Source of the DNA: Pseudocalidococcus sp964653145
GTDB lineage: Bacteria; Cyanobacteriota; Cyanobacteriia; Thermosynechococcales; Thermosynechococcaceae
Direction of reading: 5' to 3'
Length of the DNA: 64,000 nucleotides
NCBI GenBank assembly: GCA_964653145.1
Contig: CAZZCG010000012.1
Location: forward strand, 32,242-96,241
Below, piece after piece: positions 34,521 through 43,733 of the stretch. Made by a program: the position numbers and the translations under genes. Under the pieces are notes generated by a model. It saw only the letters and a list, made by a program, of their open reading frames with translations. It was not told the origin of the DNA and did no database searches. The number at the start of each line of letters is the position of its first letter. Position 1 is the first letter of the stretch.

Positions 34521-37088
34521 TCAGACCGTCAGCAACCGCCCAAAATATTGCCGATACAAATCACAGCGAACCCGGGCCGCATTGCCTTCTAACTTAACCA
34601 GGCCCAAACTATGTAACTTAAAACCCACGGTTGCATCCAAAACGACGGGATCGGGACTCTGCACCACTTGGGTAAAGGCCGGAGCCAATTCAGCCCGTTG
34701 ATGTAAATGCCAGGCCTGGCCCCGCAGGTGATCTCGATATAAGCCGGTTTCAGTGGCTGCTTGAGCAATTAAGTTTGACCAGGTGAGATCATGCTTGGCC
34801 AAGTGATAGAGGGTCAAGCGGACTAAATAGGCATGGCCCCCAATCAGGGTTTCTAATTGTTCTAATTGACTCTGGCTCAAACTGAGGCCGTGCAGTTGGC
34901 TGAGTTGGGCAATTTGAGCCACCGTAAATTCGGGTAAATCCACTGCCAGGCCCACATTAAAGGGAGATTGATTGATATCCAGAGGAATATAAACTTCTGT
35001 TCCATGGACAACAATTAAGCGTAAGTTGCGCCAAATATCCCGATTTTTGGCTTCTTCATGCCAGGCCCGGAGCAGGCCAAAAAAATCGTTGGCAATTTCT
35101 GGATACTCAAACACCCGATCCACCTCATCCAGACCCAGGGTCAAGGGGCGGTCGCAATGGGGCAACAAATATTCTTCAAAGTAGGCGGTGCAATTATATT
35201 TACTGCCAAAAATGTCATCCCAATAGTCCTTGAGCTTGTTTTCTACGCCCAATCGCCGCCCAATGCCCGCACAGAACCAGCGCAAGAGTTTATCGAGATT
35301 ACTAAACACCTCGGCATCGGCCAATTGGAAACTTAGGGGAACCGTGGCATAGTTTTCTTCTGTCGCCCGATACAATAGCCGCGCCATCAATGAGGTTTTG
35401 CCCATTTGCCGGGGGGCTTTGATCCGAATTAGAGAACCAGGCTGGACTAGGGTTTCTCGACATCGAGCTTCAATGGGGGGACGTTCCATGTAAAAAGCTG
35501 AGGCCACTTCCACTTGACCTTCTGGGAGTTCCGGTTCAGCCACGGGCAGAGGTGGGGCATCTTGGGCAATGGTGGGGGGCGGCGTCAGGTGGGAGCCAGA
35601 ACCAGAGGTGATATTCGCCGGAGCCATGGTTGGGGCCCCAGTGGCATTGATTAAACCTAGGACTTCTTGAATCAGAGGTTGGGTATCGGCTGGAGTGCTC
35701 CAAAATCGTTGCTGAATCCGATGTAAATAGCCCCGTAGTTCATAGTTCAAGGGCATATCCAACGGGAACTGAATCCGCAATGGCAAGATAAAGGGGCGGC
35801 GGTCGGGGCGTTGGGCCTGGAGATTACGCACCGTGCGGACTTCCTCTAAAACCATTTCACTCTGGGCGGACTGCTGGGACAGAAGTAATAAAAAGAAATC
35901 ACAGCCCTGCAATTCCTGATCAATCCGTTGGGCCCAGCCTTCACCCATCTGAATACTTTGACTGGCCATAAATGGTTGATGTCCTGCTGCCACTAACGCC
36001 GCAAAAAACTCCTCGGCCAGTTCCCGTTCAAGGGCATCACTGGAGTGACTAATAAAGACATTGCGGCCGGAGCCATAGGCCTTGAGGGGAGGTAAATCGG
36101 TATCTGCGTCCAAATCCGGCTGGGTTTCGGGAATGACCTTGAGGGGAGGCGAAAAATGGCTGGGGGGTGGGGCAACGGTGGCCGGGGCGGGATTGCTTTT
36201 GAGTAAATCTTTGACTGGAGTTTGCAGAAAGCGGCCAAGACGTTTCCAGACCGGGGGGCTCGCTTCCAATTGTTGTAGGGCCTGGAGAACTTCCTCCGCT
36301 GAGTTGTAGCGGTCATAAACTCCCGGCCGGATCATCCGATTAAGCACGTCCACCAAGCCCTGACTCACCCCCATCTGCGGCTGCCACTCCCAATTTCCCT
36401 GGGCATCTTGGCTGAGCTGAACTGGATTTTGACCACTGAGGGCTTGAACCCCAATCATCCCCACGGCATACAAATCACTGCTGGCTCGCGGCCGACCTTG
36501 GGCCTGTTCTGGGGGCATATAACCCGGAGTGCCAATGGCAATGGTTTGACTCGCGGCCTGGCCCAACAGAGTTCCGCCCCCAATGGACATCCCCATTTCC
36601 TTGACCGCGCCAAAGTCAATGAGAACGAGCTTGTGATCCGTCAACCGCCGCATCAGGTTATCGGGTTTAATGTCGCGATGAATCACGCCACACTTGTGGA
36701 CAAAACTGAGAACCTGGAGAATATCCGTCAACATTTGCAGGACTTGGGCTTCACTCCAGCAGCATCCCAAGGGGAGTTCCGTCCGTAGGACATGGCCTTC
36801 AATGAAGTCCTGCACTAGAAAAAACTCCTCCCCCTCGGCAAAGTAGGCCAGTAACCGGGGAATTTGATCATGGTTGCCGAGTTTTTCCAGAACTTGGGCT
36901 TCCCGGAGGAATAGGTCACGGGCCAGGGGAAGAAAGTTACCATCGGTGCGGGCGGGCTTGAGATATTTGACAACGCATTTAACCCGGCCGGGGCGATGAC
37001 TATCTTCCGCTAAATAGGTTTGACCAAAATTACCAGCCCCTAAAACACTGAGAATCCGATAACGAGCACCAAGAACTTTACCAATCAT
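34521..37088 (-). CDS. Ser/Thr kinase - TIR - AAA (AAA_35-like) fusion protein
   Basis: 855 residues, three modules. Residues 10-275: eukaryotic-type kinase with glycine loop GAGNFGQTY, Lys41, HRDIKPDN (Asp139) and DFG (158-160), so apparently active. Residues 342-480: TIR domain (RNVFISHSSD; SEMVLEEV with Glu415/416 at the place of the NADase glutamate). Residues 530-855: P-loop ATPase with Walker A APRQMGKTS (558-566) and LTLGLDEVDRVFEYPE, typical of the cyanobacterial AAA_35 domain. TIR-AAA proteins often act in immunity or signalling; that a kinase gates them here is inference. No signal peptide or membrane segment. The 3' end faces cobQ, 22 bases away. Confidence 0.88.
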   Translation of the reverse strand: MIGKVLGARYRILSVLGAGNFGQTYLAEDSHRPGRVKCVVKYLKPARTDGNFLPLARDLFLREAQVLEKLGNHDQIPRLLAYFAEGEEFFLVQDFIEGHVLRTELPLGCCWSEAQVLQMLTDILQVLSFVHKCGVIHRDIKPDNLMRRLTDHKLVLIDFGAVKEMGMSIGGGTLLGQAASQTIAIGTPGYMPPEQAQGRPRASSDLYAVGMIGVQALSGQNPVQLSQDAQGNWEWQPQMGVSQGLVDVLNRMIRPGVYDRYNSAEEVLQALQQLEASPPVWKRLGRFLQTPVKDLLKSNPAPATVAPPPSHFSPPLKVIPETQPDLDADTDLPPLKAYGSGRNVFISHSSDALERELAEEFFAALVAAGHQPFMASQSIQMGEGWAQRIDQELQGCDFFLLLLSQQSAQSEMVLEEVRTVRNLQAQRPDRRPFILPLRIQFPLDMPLNYELRGYLHRIQQRFWSTPADTQPLIQEVLGLINATGAPTMAPANITSGSGSHLTPPPTIAQDAPPLPVAEPELPEGQVEVASAFYMERPPIEARCRETLVQPGSLIRIKAPRQMGKTSLMARLLYRATEENYATVPLSFQLADAEVFSNLDKLLRWFCAGIGRRLGVENKLKDYWDDIFGSKYNCTAYFEEYLLPHCDRPLTLGLDEVDRVFEYPEIANDFFGLLRAWHEEAKNRDIWRNLRLIVVHGTEVYIPLDINQSPFNVGLAVDLPEFTVAQIAQLSQLHGLSLSQSQLEQLETLIGGHAYLVRLTLYHLAKHDLTWSNLIAQAATETGLYRDHLRGQAWHLHQRAELAPAFTQVVQSPDPVVLDATVGFKLHSLGLVKLEGNAARVRCDLYRQYFGRLLTV

Positions 37089-37142
37089 GCTTCCACTTTT
37101 TTGGGCGGTATGATGAGAATTCTAGCTTTGCCAGGGATACTT

Positions 37143-37970
37143 ATGCCGTCAACTCTGCCCCTCTTCCAGGTGAATGCCTTTAGCCCTAACCCATTCCAAG
37201 GCAATCCGGCGGCGGTGTGTCTGCTGCCCCATTATCCTGATCCGGCCTGGATGCAGGGGGTGGCGGCCCAAATGAATTTGTCTGAGACAGCCTTTCTTGT
37301 TCCCCAGGCCCTGGATTATCAATTGCGCTGGTTTACTCCCCAAGTGGAGGTGGATCTCTGTGGCCATGCCACCCTAGCTGCTGCCCATACGTTATTTAGT
37401 CAAAATCTTGTTGCCCCAGGCCAGGCCATTACCTTTCACACCCGTAGCGGCCCCCTGATGGCCCGGCAAATTGGCGAGTGGATTGAACTGGATTTTCCGA
37501 GCCAACCCGTTCGCCCCCAGGCCCCGAACCCAGATTTAATCAATGCTTTGAATCTGCACCCCAGCCAAGTGGTATTTTGGGGAGCCAGCCCTGATGATCA
37601 GTTGATTGAACTGAGTAGTGCCGATGAAGTCCGGGCCTGTCAACCGAATTTCTCCGCCTTAGCCCAACTACCCGGCCGGGGGGTGATGGTCACATCTGTA
37701 TCGGATTTAGCGGAGGCTGACTTTGTTTCCCGGTTTTTTGCTCCGGCCGCTGGAATTGATGAGGATCCCGTTACGGGTTCGGCCCATTGCAGCCTTTATC
37801 CCTACTGGCGCGCCAAACTCCATCGGCCTGAATTAGTTGGGTATCAGGCTTCGGCCCGGGGTGGTTGGGTGAAAGTTCGAGGCGAAGGGGAACGAGTGAT
37901 CTTGGCTGGGCCAGCAATCACCGTCTGGCGGGGGGAATTGTTACTTAGTTTGGATGCATCTGAAGGATAG
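37143..37970 (+). CDS. PhzF family isomerase
   Basis: 275 residues from ATG 37143 (MPSTLPLFQVNAFSPNPFQG); an upstream ATG at 37101 would add 14 residues. PhzF-fold proteins have two similar halves. Landmarks are NPAAVCLLP, the catalytic Glu in MNLSETAFLV, RWFTPQVEVDLCGHATLAAA, and DEDPVTGSAHCSLYPYW. PhzF isomerises a phenazine precursor, but most bacterial members have unknown substrates and no phenazine genes are here. Divergent from the kinase-TIR gene (54 bases between starts). Confidence 0.9.
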   Translation: MPSTLPLFQVNAFSPNPFQGNPAAVCLLPHYPDPAWMQGVAAQMNLSETAFLVPQALDYQLRWFTPQVEVDLCGHATLAAAHTLFSQNLVAPGQAITFHTRSGPLMARQIGEWIELDFPSQPVRPQAPNPDLINALNLHPSQVVFWGASPDDQLIELSSADEVRACQPNFSALAQLPGRGVMVTSVSDLAEADFVSRFFAPAAGIDEDPVTGSAHCSLYPYWRAKLHRPELVGYQASARGGWVKVRGEGERVILAGPAITVWRGELLLSLDASEG

Positions 37971-38050
37971 GAATTTACCCGGACGCCCACTCAATCACAC
38001 CCCAAAGGTATTTAGGATATGAGGTAGAGAGTTCAGCCTGTGATGCTTGG

Positions 38051-38515
38051 ATGACGATTTACTTCTACCACATTGATCAACCCTATGGCTGCTTCTCTAA
38101 CTTTTCCCGACATGGGTTTGCCCGAGATGGCTATGATTGGGCCACTGCTGAACACTACTACCAGGCCCAAAAGTTCATCAACACCGGCCATAGTTACCTG
38201 TACGACCAGATTGTCCAGGCTCGCACTCCCGGAGAAGCCGCGCAAATAGGTCGAAATCCCCAGCATCCGCTCCGGTCAGATTGGGATCAGGTGAAATTGG
38301 GGGTCATGTACACAGCTATTCAGGCTAAGTTCCTCGCCCACGGGGATATTCGCACGACCCTGCTAGGAACGGGTGATGAGTACCTAGTGGAAGACTCCCC
38401 GGTGGATAGCTTTTGGGGGTGTGGATCAGATCGTCAGGGCTTAAATCACCTCGGCCGACTCTTAATGCAGTTGCGGCAAGAACTCCGACAATCCCTCCCC
38501 CAACCCCATGGTTAA
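38051..38515 (+). CDS. NADAR (YbiA/DUF1768) family protein
   Basis: 154 residues. Diagnostic sequence: GCFSNFSRHGFARDGYDWAT (N/C-terminal core with AEHYYQAQKF), IGRNPQHPLRSDWDQVKLGV and DSFWGCGSDRQGLNHLGRLL. NADAR domains act on N-glycosidic bonds: YbiA-type ones cleave riboflavin intermediates, others reverse guanine ADP-ribosylation. The key Glu/Trp/Asp residues look present. It overlaps the CCA-adding gene by 8 bases. A TIR-domain gene, often linked to NAD chemistry, is two genes away. Confidence 0.9.
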   Translation: MTIYFYHIDQPYGCFSNFSRHGFARDGYDWATAEHYYQAQKFINTGHSYLYDQIVQARTPGEAAQIGRNPQHPLRSDWDQVKLGVMYTAIQAKFLAHGDIRTTLLGTGDEYLVEDSPVDSFWGCGSDRQGLNHLGRLLMQLRQELRQSLPQPHG

Positions 38516-39788
38516 TCCCCTGGTTCCTGCGGATTGGCCCATTGCTGTATCCGATTTACCACCTGAAACCTACTTGGTCGGGGGAAGCGTTCGGGATGCT
38601 TTGTTGGGACGGTTGCAGGCGGATCTCGATTTGGATTTTGTCACCCCTGGGCCGGCCGTTCCCTTAGCGAAACGTCTTGCTCAACAATACCAGGCCAGCC
38701 TCGTGATTTTAGATGCCGAGCGCAGTATTGCCCGTTTAGTGTTTCCCCAGGCCACCCTTGATTTTGCCCAGCGCTTAGGTGCGAGTTTGACGGAGGATTT
38801 AGCCCGCCGGGATTTTACGATCAATGCCATTGCCTACGACCCGCGCACTGAAGCCCTGATTGACCCCCTCCAAGGCCGCCACGGGATTGCTAACCAAGAA
38901 ATTGCTCTGATTGCCCGAGAAAACCTGAGCGCGGATCCCCTGCGAGTCCTGCGTGCCTATCGCCAGGCCAGCCAGTTAGGGTTCACAATTACGGCCGCCA
39001 CTCGCCAAGGCCTCCAGGATTTCGCCCCTGAATTGGCCACCGTTGCCCCCGAGCGGATCCGCACCGAACTCAACTATCTGTTAGCCAGCCCTGAGAGTCA
39101 CATCTACCTCCGCATGGCCTGGGAAGATGGCGCGTTACGGTTGGCACTACCGGATTTAGGAGAGCTACAGCTTGAGCACCTCCAGCATCTGGAACAGTTC
39201 ACCATTTCCCCCAACTCCACCTGGGCCGAGATCATACCTACCTTGACAACACCGCTCCTGTCCAATCCAGGGCCTGGGGAACCGCGCAAACGAACGCTCT
39301 TGACGATGACGAAATTGGCCTGTTTATTGACGAGTCACCTCTCCGCTCAGGTTGATCCCAAAACTATTCAGGCCACCTTAGGCCCTCTGACCTATAGCAA
39401 TCGGGAAATTAAACTGGTGCAACTGCTGCTCCAGGGATTACCCCAGTTAATTCAAACTCTCGAATCCAACACTCGTAGCACACAGTTTTATCTGTTTCGC
39501 CACATGGGCGGGGCCTGGCCTGGATTAGCCCGTTTGGGTTTAAGTTTGGGCCTTGATCCGGAATCCCTTGTTCTTCTCAACCAGGCCTGGTTAGACCCAG
39601 ACAATCCCATTGCCCATCCCCCCTGTTTAGTCACGGGAGCCGATTTAATCCAACAATTTCAAATTGCTCCTGGGCCTGGCATTGGCAAACTCCTCAACAG
39701 CATTGTAGCCGCTCAAGCGGGGGGAGACCTAACCACGACTGAACAAGCCTTGGCCTGGGTTGAACAGCATCTCCATGACTATCAATAG
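38508..39788 (+). CDS. cca: CCA tRNA nucleotidyltransferase / poly(A) polymerase family
   Basis: 426 residues. The class II nucleotidyltransferase head has YLVGGSVRDALLGRLQADLD and the catalytic DLDLDF, then LARRDFTINAIAYDP and DPLRVLRAYRQASQLGFTIT. It should add or repair the CCA end of tRNA; some cyanobacteria split this between two enzymes, so an A-adding role is possible. The start overlaps the NADAR gene by 8 bases, indicating coupling. The C-terminal part (helical) is less conserved. Full length. Confidence 0.92.
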   Translation: MVNPLVPADWPIAVSDLPPETYLVGGSVRDALLGRLQADLDLDFVTPGPAVPLAKRLAQQYQASLVILDAERSIARLVFPQATLDFAQRLGASLTEDLARRDFTINAIAYDPRTEALIDPLQGRHGIANQEIALIARENLSADPLRVLRAYRQASQLGFTITAATRQGLQDFAPELATVAPERIRTELNYLLASPESHIYLRMAWEDGALRLALPDLGELQLEHLQHLEQFTISPNSTWAEIIPTLTTPLLSNPGPGEPRKRTLLTMTKLACLLTSHLSAQVDPKTIQATLGPLTYSNREIKLVQLLLQGLPQLIQTLESNTRSTQFYLFRHMGGAWPGLARLGLSLGLDPESLVLLNQAWLDPDNPIAHPPCLVTGADLIQQFQIAPGPGIGKLLNSIVAAQAGGDLTTTEQALAWVEQHLHDYQ

Positions 39789-39803
39789 CCCTAGGTCAAG
39801 CAG

Positions 39804-42032
39804 CTACTGCACCACTTGCCGCATATAGTCAGCCCAAATCGCCGCCGCATCACCACTACTGCCCGAGGTGGGACTGTTGTCATCATTGCCCAGCCAAACC
39901 CCCGTTAACAGATTCCGGCCGGGAAGGTAGCCCACAAACCAGAGATCTCGGTAATCGTTGGTGGTTCCAGTTTTTCCCGCCACCGCCATCCCCATTGCCG
40001 CTGCCCGCCCGGTGCCACTGGTGACGACATCCTGTAGGGCCTGGGACATGGTTTGGGCAACATCGGCTGGAACAACAGAAACTCCCGTCAAATCCTGACT
40101 ATTCCGCTCAAAAATGACCCGACAGGTACTAAAGTCATCTGGGTTTGTACAGTCGCCGCCATCCTGCACCTGCTTAATGGTCATGGGAGTTACCAGTCGG
40201 CCTTGATTGGCTAAAACCCCCATAGCTTCACACATTTCTAGCAGCGTCGTTTCGTTTTGGCCTAGGACCAGGCCGGGAACTGCTTGGAGTGGGCTTTTGA
40301 TTCCCATTTTGTGGGCTAAATCCACCACCCGCTGCAGGCCTACTTGTTCTGCCAATCTTAGGGCAATGGGATTTTCTGAAAGAGCCAGGCCCCGTCGTAG
40401 ATCCATCATGCCCCCGCCCCCCCGACAGCCAGCAAACTGTTGACCTTGCCAGAAAAAGGGTTCACAGGAAAGGGTTTGGCTTAAGGAAATTCCCCGCATT
40501 AGGGCCGCCGTAAACAAAATTACCTTAAAGGTTGAGCCGGGTTGGCGTAGGGCCTGGGTGGCGCGATTAAACTGGCTTTGTTCATAGTCCATCCCCCCGA
40601 CAATCGCCGCAATCAGTCCATCCTCGGGCCGGAGAGTGATAATTGCCCCCTGTTGGATTTTGGACCCATTGCCCCACTGTTGCAGATTGCGTTTGAGAGT
40701 TGCTTCCGCTCGTTCTTGCCAGGCCAGGTTTAAGCCCGTCGTCACAATTAAATTGCCTTCCTGGGCTAATTCACTCCCAAGTAAGGTTTTGAGGTCGGCA
40801 TACACTTGATCGGTATAAAATGCTGCGGGTTGAACACCAAAGGCTTTTTCCGCTTCTGGGCTAACTTCAATCCGAGAACGCCGGGCCCGATCTGCATCTG
40901 CAGCGGAAATATAGCCCTGTTCTGCCATCCGACTAATGACTCGATTGCGATAATCCACTGCTGCGTCGTAGTCCCGAATCGGATTAAAGGCATTGGGGGC
41001 AGGCAAAATCCCGACTAGGGTGGCGGCTTCAGCGAGGGTGAGGTCTTTGGCAGGTTTATCAAAATAAAAACGGGCCGCATCTTCAAAGCCATTATTCCCC
41101 AGGCCCAGATAGACTCGATTCAGATAAGCCAACAACAGTTCATCTTTGCTGTAAAAGGCTTCTAACTTCAGGGCCACCACCATTTCCCGGATTTTACGAC
41201 CCACAGAATCTTCACTGCCGACATAGGGCCGATAGAGGGTGCGTGCAACCTGTTGGGTAAGGGTACTGGCTCCCTCTCGCAATTCTCCGCCGCTGATATT
41301 CGTCAAGACCGCCCGAAAAATTCCCAGGGGATCAATGCCAAAGTGCCAATAATAGCGACTATCTTCAGAAGCTACTACTCCATTAATTAGATAAGGTGAA
41401 AACTCACTTAATTGCCGTAATTCCACATGGGGGCGTTGCTCAATGGGGGCTAAGGGCTGTTGATCGGCATCGAGAATAATCACCGGCCCTTGGGTAATCG
41501 CAGGTAAAGGGCGCACCGGAATTTTTGTCCACTCAATCGCCAACCAGGCCAGGCCCAGACTGACTAAGGCCGCAGTTCCCCCCAGACCCCAAGAAAGCAC
41601 TTTGATCCCAAAAGGAGGTGGATTAATCAAGGTGAGTTGCACAGCCCGTTGTTCTGCTGGGGGCCCAAGGGTAACCGTATTGCCATCATGGAGTTCAGCT
41701 ATCTCTACCCGCCGTCGCCCGAAAAATACGCCATTGCTGGAATCTAGGTCTTCAATTTGAAACACTGAGTTTTTGGGATAAAGCCGAGTGAGTTTTGCAT
41801 GCACCCCACTGACAATGGAACTATCAATCTGGATATCGGTTTTGGATTGACTACGACCGAGAATGTAGTGATCGCCAAGAAGGGGATACACCTGTGGGGT
41901 GGGATTTTCGGGATCAAAAACCTCCAATTGGGCCACCCGTGCTTTTTGCTTCAGGTTCAAATTTCTCCAATCAAACTGGGCCTGGGCCGCTTGGAGTGCT
42001 TGGGTAACTGATTGGGTCAGGTTTTTTAGCAA
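39804..42032 (-). CDS. class A penicillin-binding protein with N-terminal FHA domain
   Basis: 742 residues. Residues 35-125 form a forkhead-associated domain (YILGRSQSKTDIQIDSSIVS, VHAKL, DLDSSNGVFF) that should bind phosphothreonine. A membrane helix follows (about 148-168), then glycosyltransferase 51 (VASEDSRYYWHFGIDPLGIF, EGASTLTQQVARTLY) and transpeptidase (Ser nucleophile in RQPGSTFK, SEN, and AGKTGTTNDYRD). It builds and cross-links peptidoglycan. The FHA domain would be cytoplasmic and could sense Ser/Thr kinase activity; such fusions occur in cyanobacteria. Full length. Confidence 0.95.
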   Translation of the reverse strand: MLKNLTQSVTQALQAAQAQFDWRNLNLKQKARVAQLEVFDPENPTPQVYPLLGDHYILGRSQSKTDIQIDSSIVSGVHAKLTRLYPKNSVFQIEDLDSSNGVFFGRRRVEIAELHDGNTVTLGPPAEQRAVQLTLINPPPFGIKVLSWGLGGTAALVSLGLAWLAIEWTKIPVRPLPAITQGPVIILDADQQPLAPIEQRPHVELRQLSEFSPYLINGVVASEDSRYYWHFGIDPLGIFRAVLTNISGGELREGASTLTQQVARTLYRPYVGSEDSVGRKIREMVVALKLEAFYSKDELLLAYLNRVYLGLGNNGFEDAARFYFDKPAKDLTLAEAATLVGILPAPNAFNPIRDYDAAVDYRNRVISRMAEQGYISAADADRARRSRIEVSPEAEKAFGVQPAAFYTDQVYADLKTLLGSELAQEGNLIVTTGLNLAWQERAEATLKRNLQQWGNGSKIQQGAIITLRPEDGLIAAIVGGMDYEQSQFNRATQALRQPGSTFKVILFTAALMRGISLSQTLSCEPFFWQGQQFAGCRGGGGMMDLRRGLALSENPIALRLAEQVGLQRVVDLAHKMGIKSPLQAVPGLVLGQNETTLLEMCEAMGVLANQGRLVTPMTIKQVQDGGDCTNPDDFSTCRVIFERNSQDLTGVSVVPADVAQTMSQALQDVVTSGTGRAAAMGMAVAGKTGTTNDYRDLWFVGYLPGRNLLTGVWLGNDDNSPTSGSSGDAAAIWADYMRQVVQ

Positions 42033-42283
42033 GGCAGTTGTGACAGTTGGCTAACTCTTTCTAGCATAGGAGAAAGTCGGTTCTGGCCTGGCCTGGGTTC
42101 CCAATAGCTGCTGTGTTGGAGCCGTCATGGTTTCTACCGGATGAAAATTCACTCGATTTCAATCAATCATCGAGGAACAAATCTGCACATTTTCTGAGTC
42201 CTAAATGTTGGAACCCGACAATGCCTGCAAAGACAAATCTTCATGGTCTTCGGACTAAATTAAACCCATAATTTTTACAAAGT

Positions 42284-42787
42284 ATGATGAAACAGCTTTT
42301 AATTGCGGTGATGTTTTGTCTGAGCCCAGGCCTGGTTTCAGCGCAAATTCCTGGAAATATTATTCCCTTTGGATGGGATCGACAATTTTATACGATCAAA
42401 AGTGTTTCAGTTAATGAACCCATCGCCGATACGAGACTTGTTAATCAAGCTGTTCAAATTCAAGATTTAAGCCATAACCTGCGGGTTTATCCCGTATTTA
42501 AATCCTGCCCTAAGGTGAACGAAGACGGTAGAGTTTTCTATGACCGCTGTTACTCCCATTCTGAAATTCGTGGACAGGTCAAAAATCGAAGCAATCGCAC
42601 CTTCTATAACTTAGTGATCGAAGTTCAGTATGGAGATAGTTACTTCAATAAATGGCAAGGCAGTCAACAAATTAGATTGCTACCCTCGGAATTCAGGCCT
42701 GGAGTTCAGGGAGTTGTCAACGAGAGGATTCTTGACAGCTTAAATTCTCAAGATGTCAAACTGATTGGGGTCTTTGAGCAGCAGTAA
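42284..42787 (+). CDS. hypothetical secreted protein
   Basis: 167 residues. Signal peptide: MMKQLLIAVMFCLSPGLVSA, cleavage probably after VSA. The mature part has two cysteines (KSCPKVNEDGRVFYDRC) likely disulphide-bonded, and a middle that looks like an FxLYD-type beta-sandwich (GQVKNRSNRTFYNLVIEVQY). This suggests a surface or periplasmic role. I cannot name the family. It stands alone between two minus-strand neighbours. Confidence 0.75.
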   Translation: MMKQLLIAVMFCLSPGLVSAQIPGNIIPFGWDRQFYTIKSVSVNEPIADTRLVNQAVQIQDLSHNLRVYPVFKSCPKVNEDGRVFYDRCYSHSEIRGQVKNRSNRTFYNLVIEVQYGDSYFNKWQGSQQIRLLPSEFRPGVQGVVNERILDSLNSQDVKLIGVFEQQ

Positions 42788-42802
42788 GGTGAATCTGGAG
42801 TT

Positions 42803-43066
42803 TTACTCCCAGAAATCTGTTTGATTCTGTTGGATTTCTTGGGAAATGGCCCGCAGCTTTTCTTGGTTTTCCGGTGTTGGCTCAGCTAGATAGGTTAAGA
42901 GTGCAATATCGCGTCTATCCTGGCGTTGCTCTCTCTCAGTTTGGCGTTGCTCTCTCTCAATTTCTCGGTTTCTAGCTCGATTCGCTTCGTCTCTAGCTTG
43001 CTCCTCTCGATATCTTCCCAAATTCCCATAGAACCACTTAAGGCCAAGATCAACCACAGCCACCAA
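42803..43066 (-). CDS. hypothetical coiled-coil membrane protein (frame uncertain)
   Basis: 87 residues from GTG, with no ATG in frame; the frame is open upstream to about 43105, where ISIWAFAATLLVAVVDLGLK forms a membrane helix. A highly charged coil (REIEREQRQTEREQRQDRRD) follows. A second same-strand frame (42895-43146) begins MSKLSETLA and also has a helix and a coil (KLRESNAKLRESNA). Both pass through the same 21-bp direct repeats (42922-42942 and 42943-42963). A frameshift near 43095 would join MSKLSETLA to the helix. Which frame is used is unclear. Confidence 0.4.
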   Translation of the reverse strand: MVAVVDLGLKWFYGNLGRYREEQARDEANRARNREIEREQRQTEREQRQDRRDIALLTYLAEPTPENQEKLRAISQEIQQNQTDFWE

Positions 43067-43146
43067 GAGGGTCGCGGCAAAGGCCCAGATGCTAATGTTT
43101 CAGAAAGTTTACTCATATAAGTTAAATTCCCATGCTTTAAGGCCAC
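42895..43146 (-). CDS. alternative overlapping frame, hypothetical membrane/coiled-coil protein
   Basis: 83 residues in another frame of the same strand. From ATG at residue 11 it reads MSKLSETLASGPLPRPSWWL, a membrane helix, then ETEKLRESNAKLRESNARID. It has the only ATG of the pair. It may be a genuine 73-residue protein, or the 5' part of a gene whose 3' part is the 42803-43066 frame. Reported because the two cannot be separated by eye. Confidence 0.35.
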   Translation of the reverse strand: MALKHGNLTYMSKLSETLASGPLPRPSWWLWLILALSGSMGIWEDIERSKLETKRIELETEKLRESNAKLRESNARIDAILHS

Positions 43147-43153
43147 AAAAAAG

Positions 43154-43627
43154 TTACTTTTCCCAAACTGTTCTATCGATAAACATTAAATTTTGCGACT
43201 TAATTCGACCGATAATAATTGCTTGATAATTTTTTGATCTAGCATGATCAATCAATAGACTTTGTTGGTTAAAAGACAATTGTTGCCAAGCTTCTTGAGG
43301 GATGTATAGCCCTTGTCCAGGCCCCCATGTATCAACAAAGCGATTAAAGTTATATTTTTTGGTAATAGCATCGAGAATTTCTTCAGAGGTTGAGGCTTTA
43401 GAAATTTCTGAAGGTTCAGGTTTAGGATTCTTTGCAGCATATTCATCCAATACCTTTTGAGCATCTTGAGCAATTTGCCTCGTTCTCTCCATATCCTTTT
43501 GAGCTTGACTTATGCGTGGAGAGGGGGCAATTACCATGACAAAAAACAACCAAGCTACTGCACCAATAAAACCTAAAACTGCCGTACCTATCCCTATGAA
43601 AAGAAACATAGCCGTTTTTTTGGACAT
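43154..43627 (-). CDS. hypothetical single-pass membrane protein
   Basis: 157 residues. One N-terminal membrane helix (residues 6-33), then a charged helix (RISQAQKDMERTRQIAQDAQ), a low-complexity segment (PKPEPSEISKAST), and a globular end with WGPGQGLYIPQEAWQQLSFN and HARSKNYQAIIIGRIKSQNL. The latter resembles DUF4124-free small cyanobacterial or phage-associated domains, but I cannot assign it. It is upstream of, and 8 bases from, the uncertain frame pair on the same strand and may be co-transcribed with it. Confidence 0.65.
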   Translation of the reverse strand: MSKKTAMFLFIGIGTAVLGFIGAVAWLFFVMVIAPSPRISQAQKDMERTRQIAQDAQKVLDEYAAKNPKPEPSEISKASTSEEILDAITKKYNFNRFVDTWGPGQGLYIPQEAWQQLSFNQQSLLIDHARSKNYQAIIIGRIKSQNLMFIDRTVWEK

Positions 43628-43733
43628 ACTCAGTACCCCATATTTTGGATGTGGTAGCCAATAATCAAGATTCTAGATAAATTTCGATTAGAGAGGCTAA
43701 CCTAGAAAAAGTGCAGTTGAGTTGGCTTGAATC

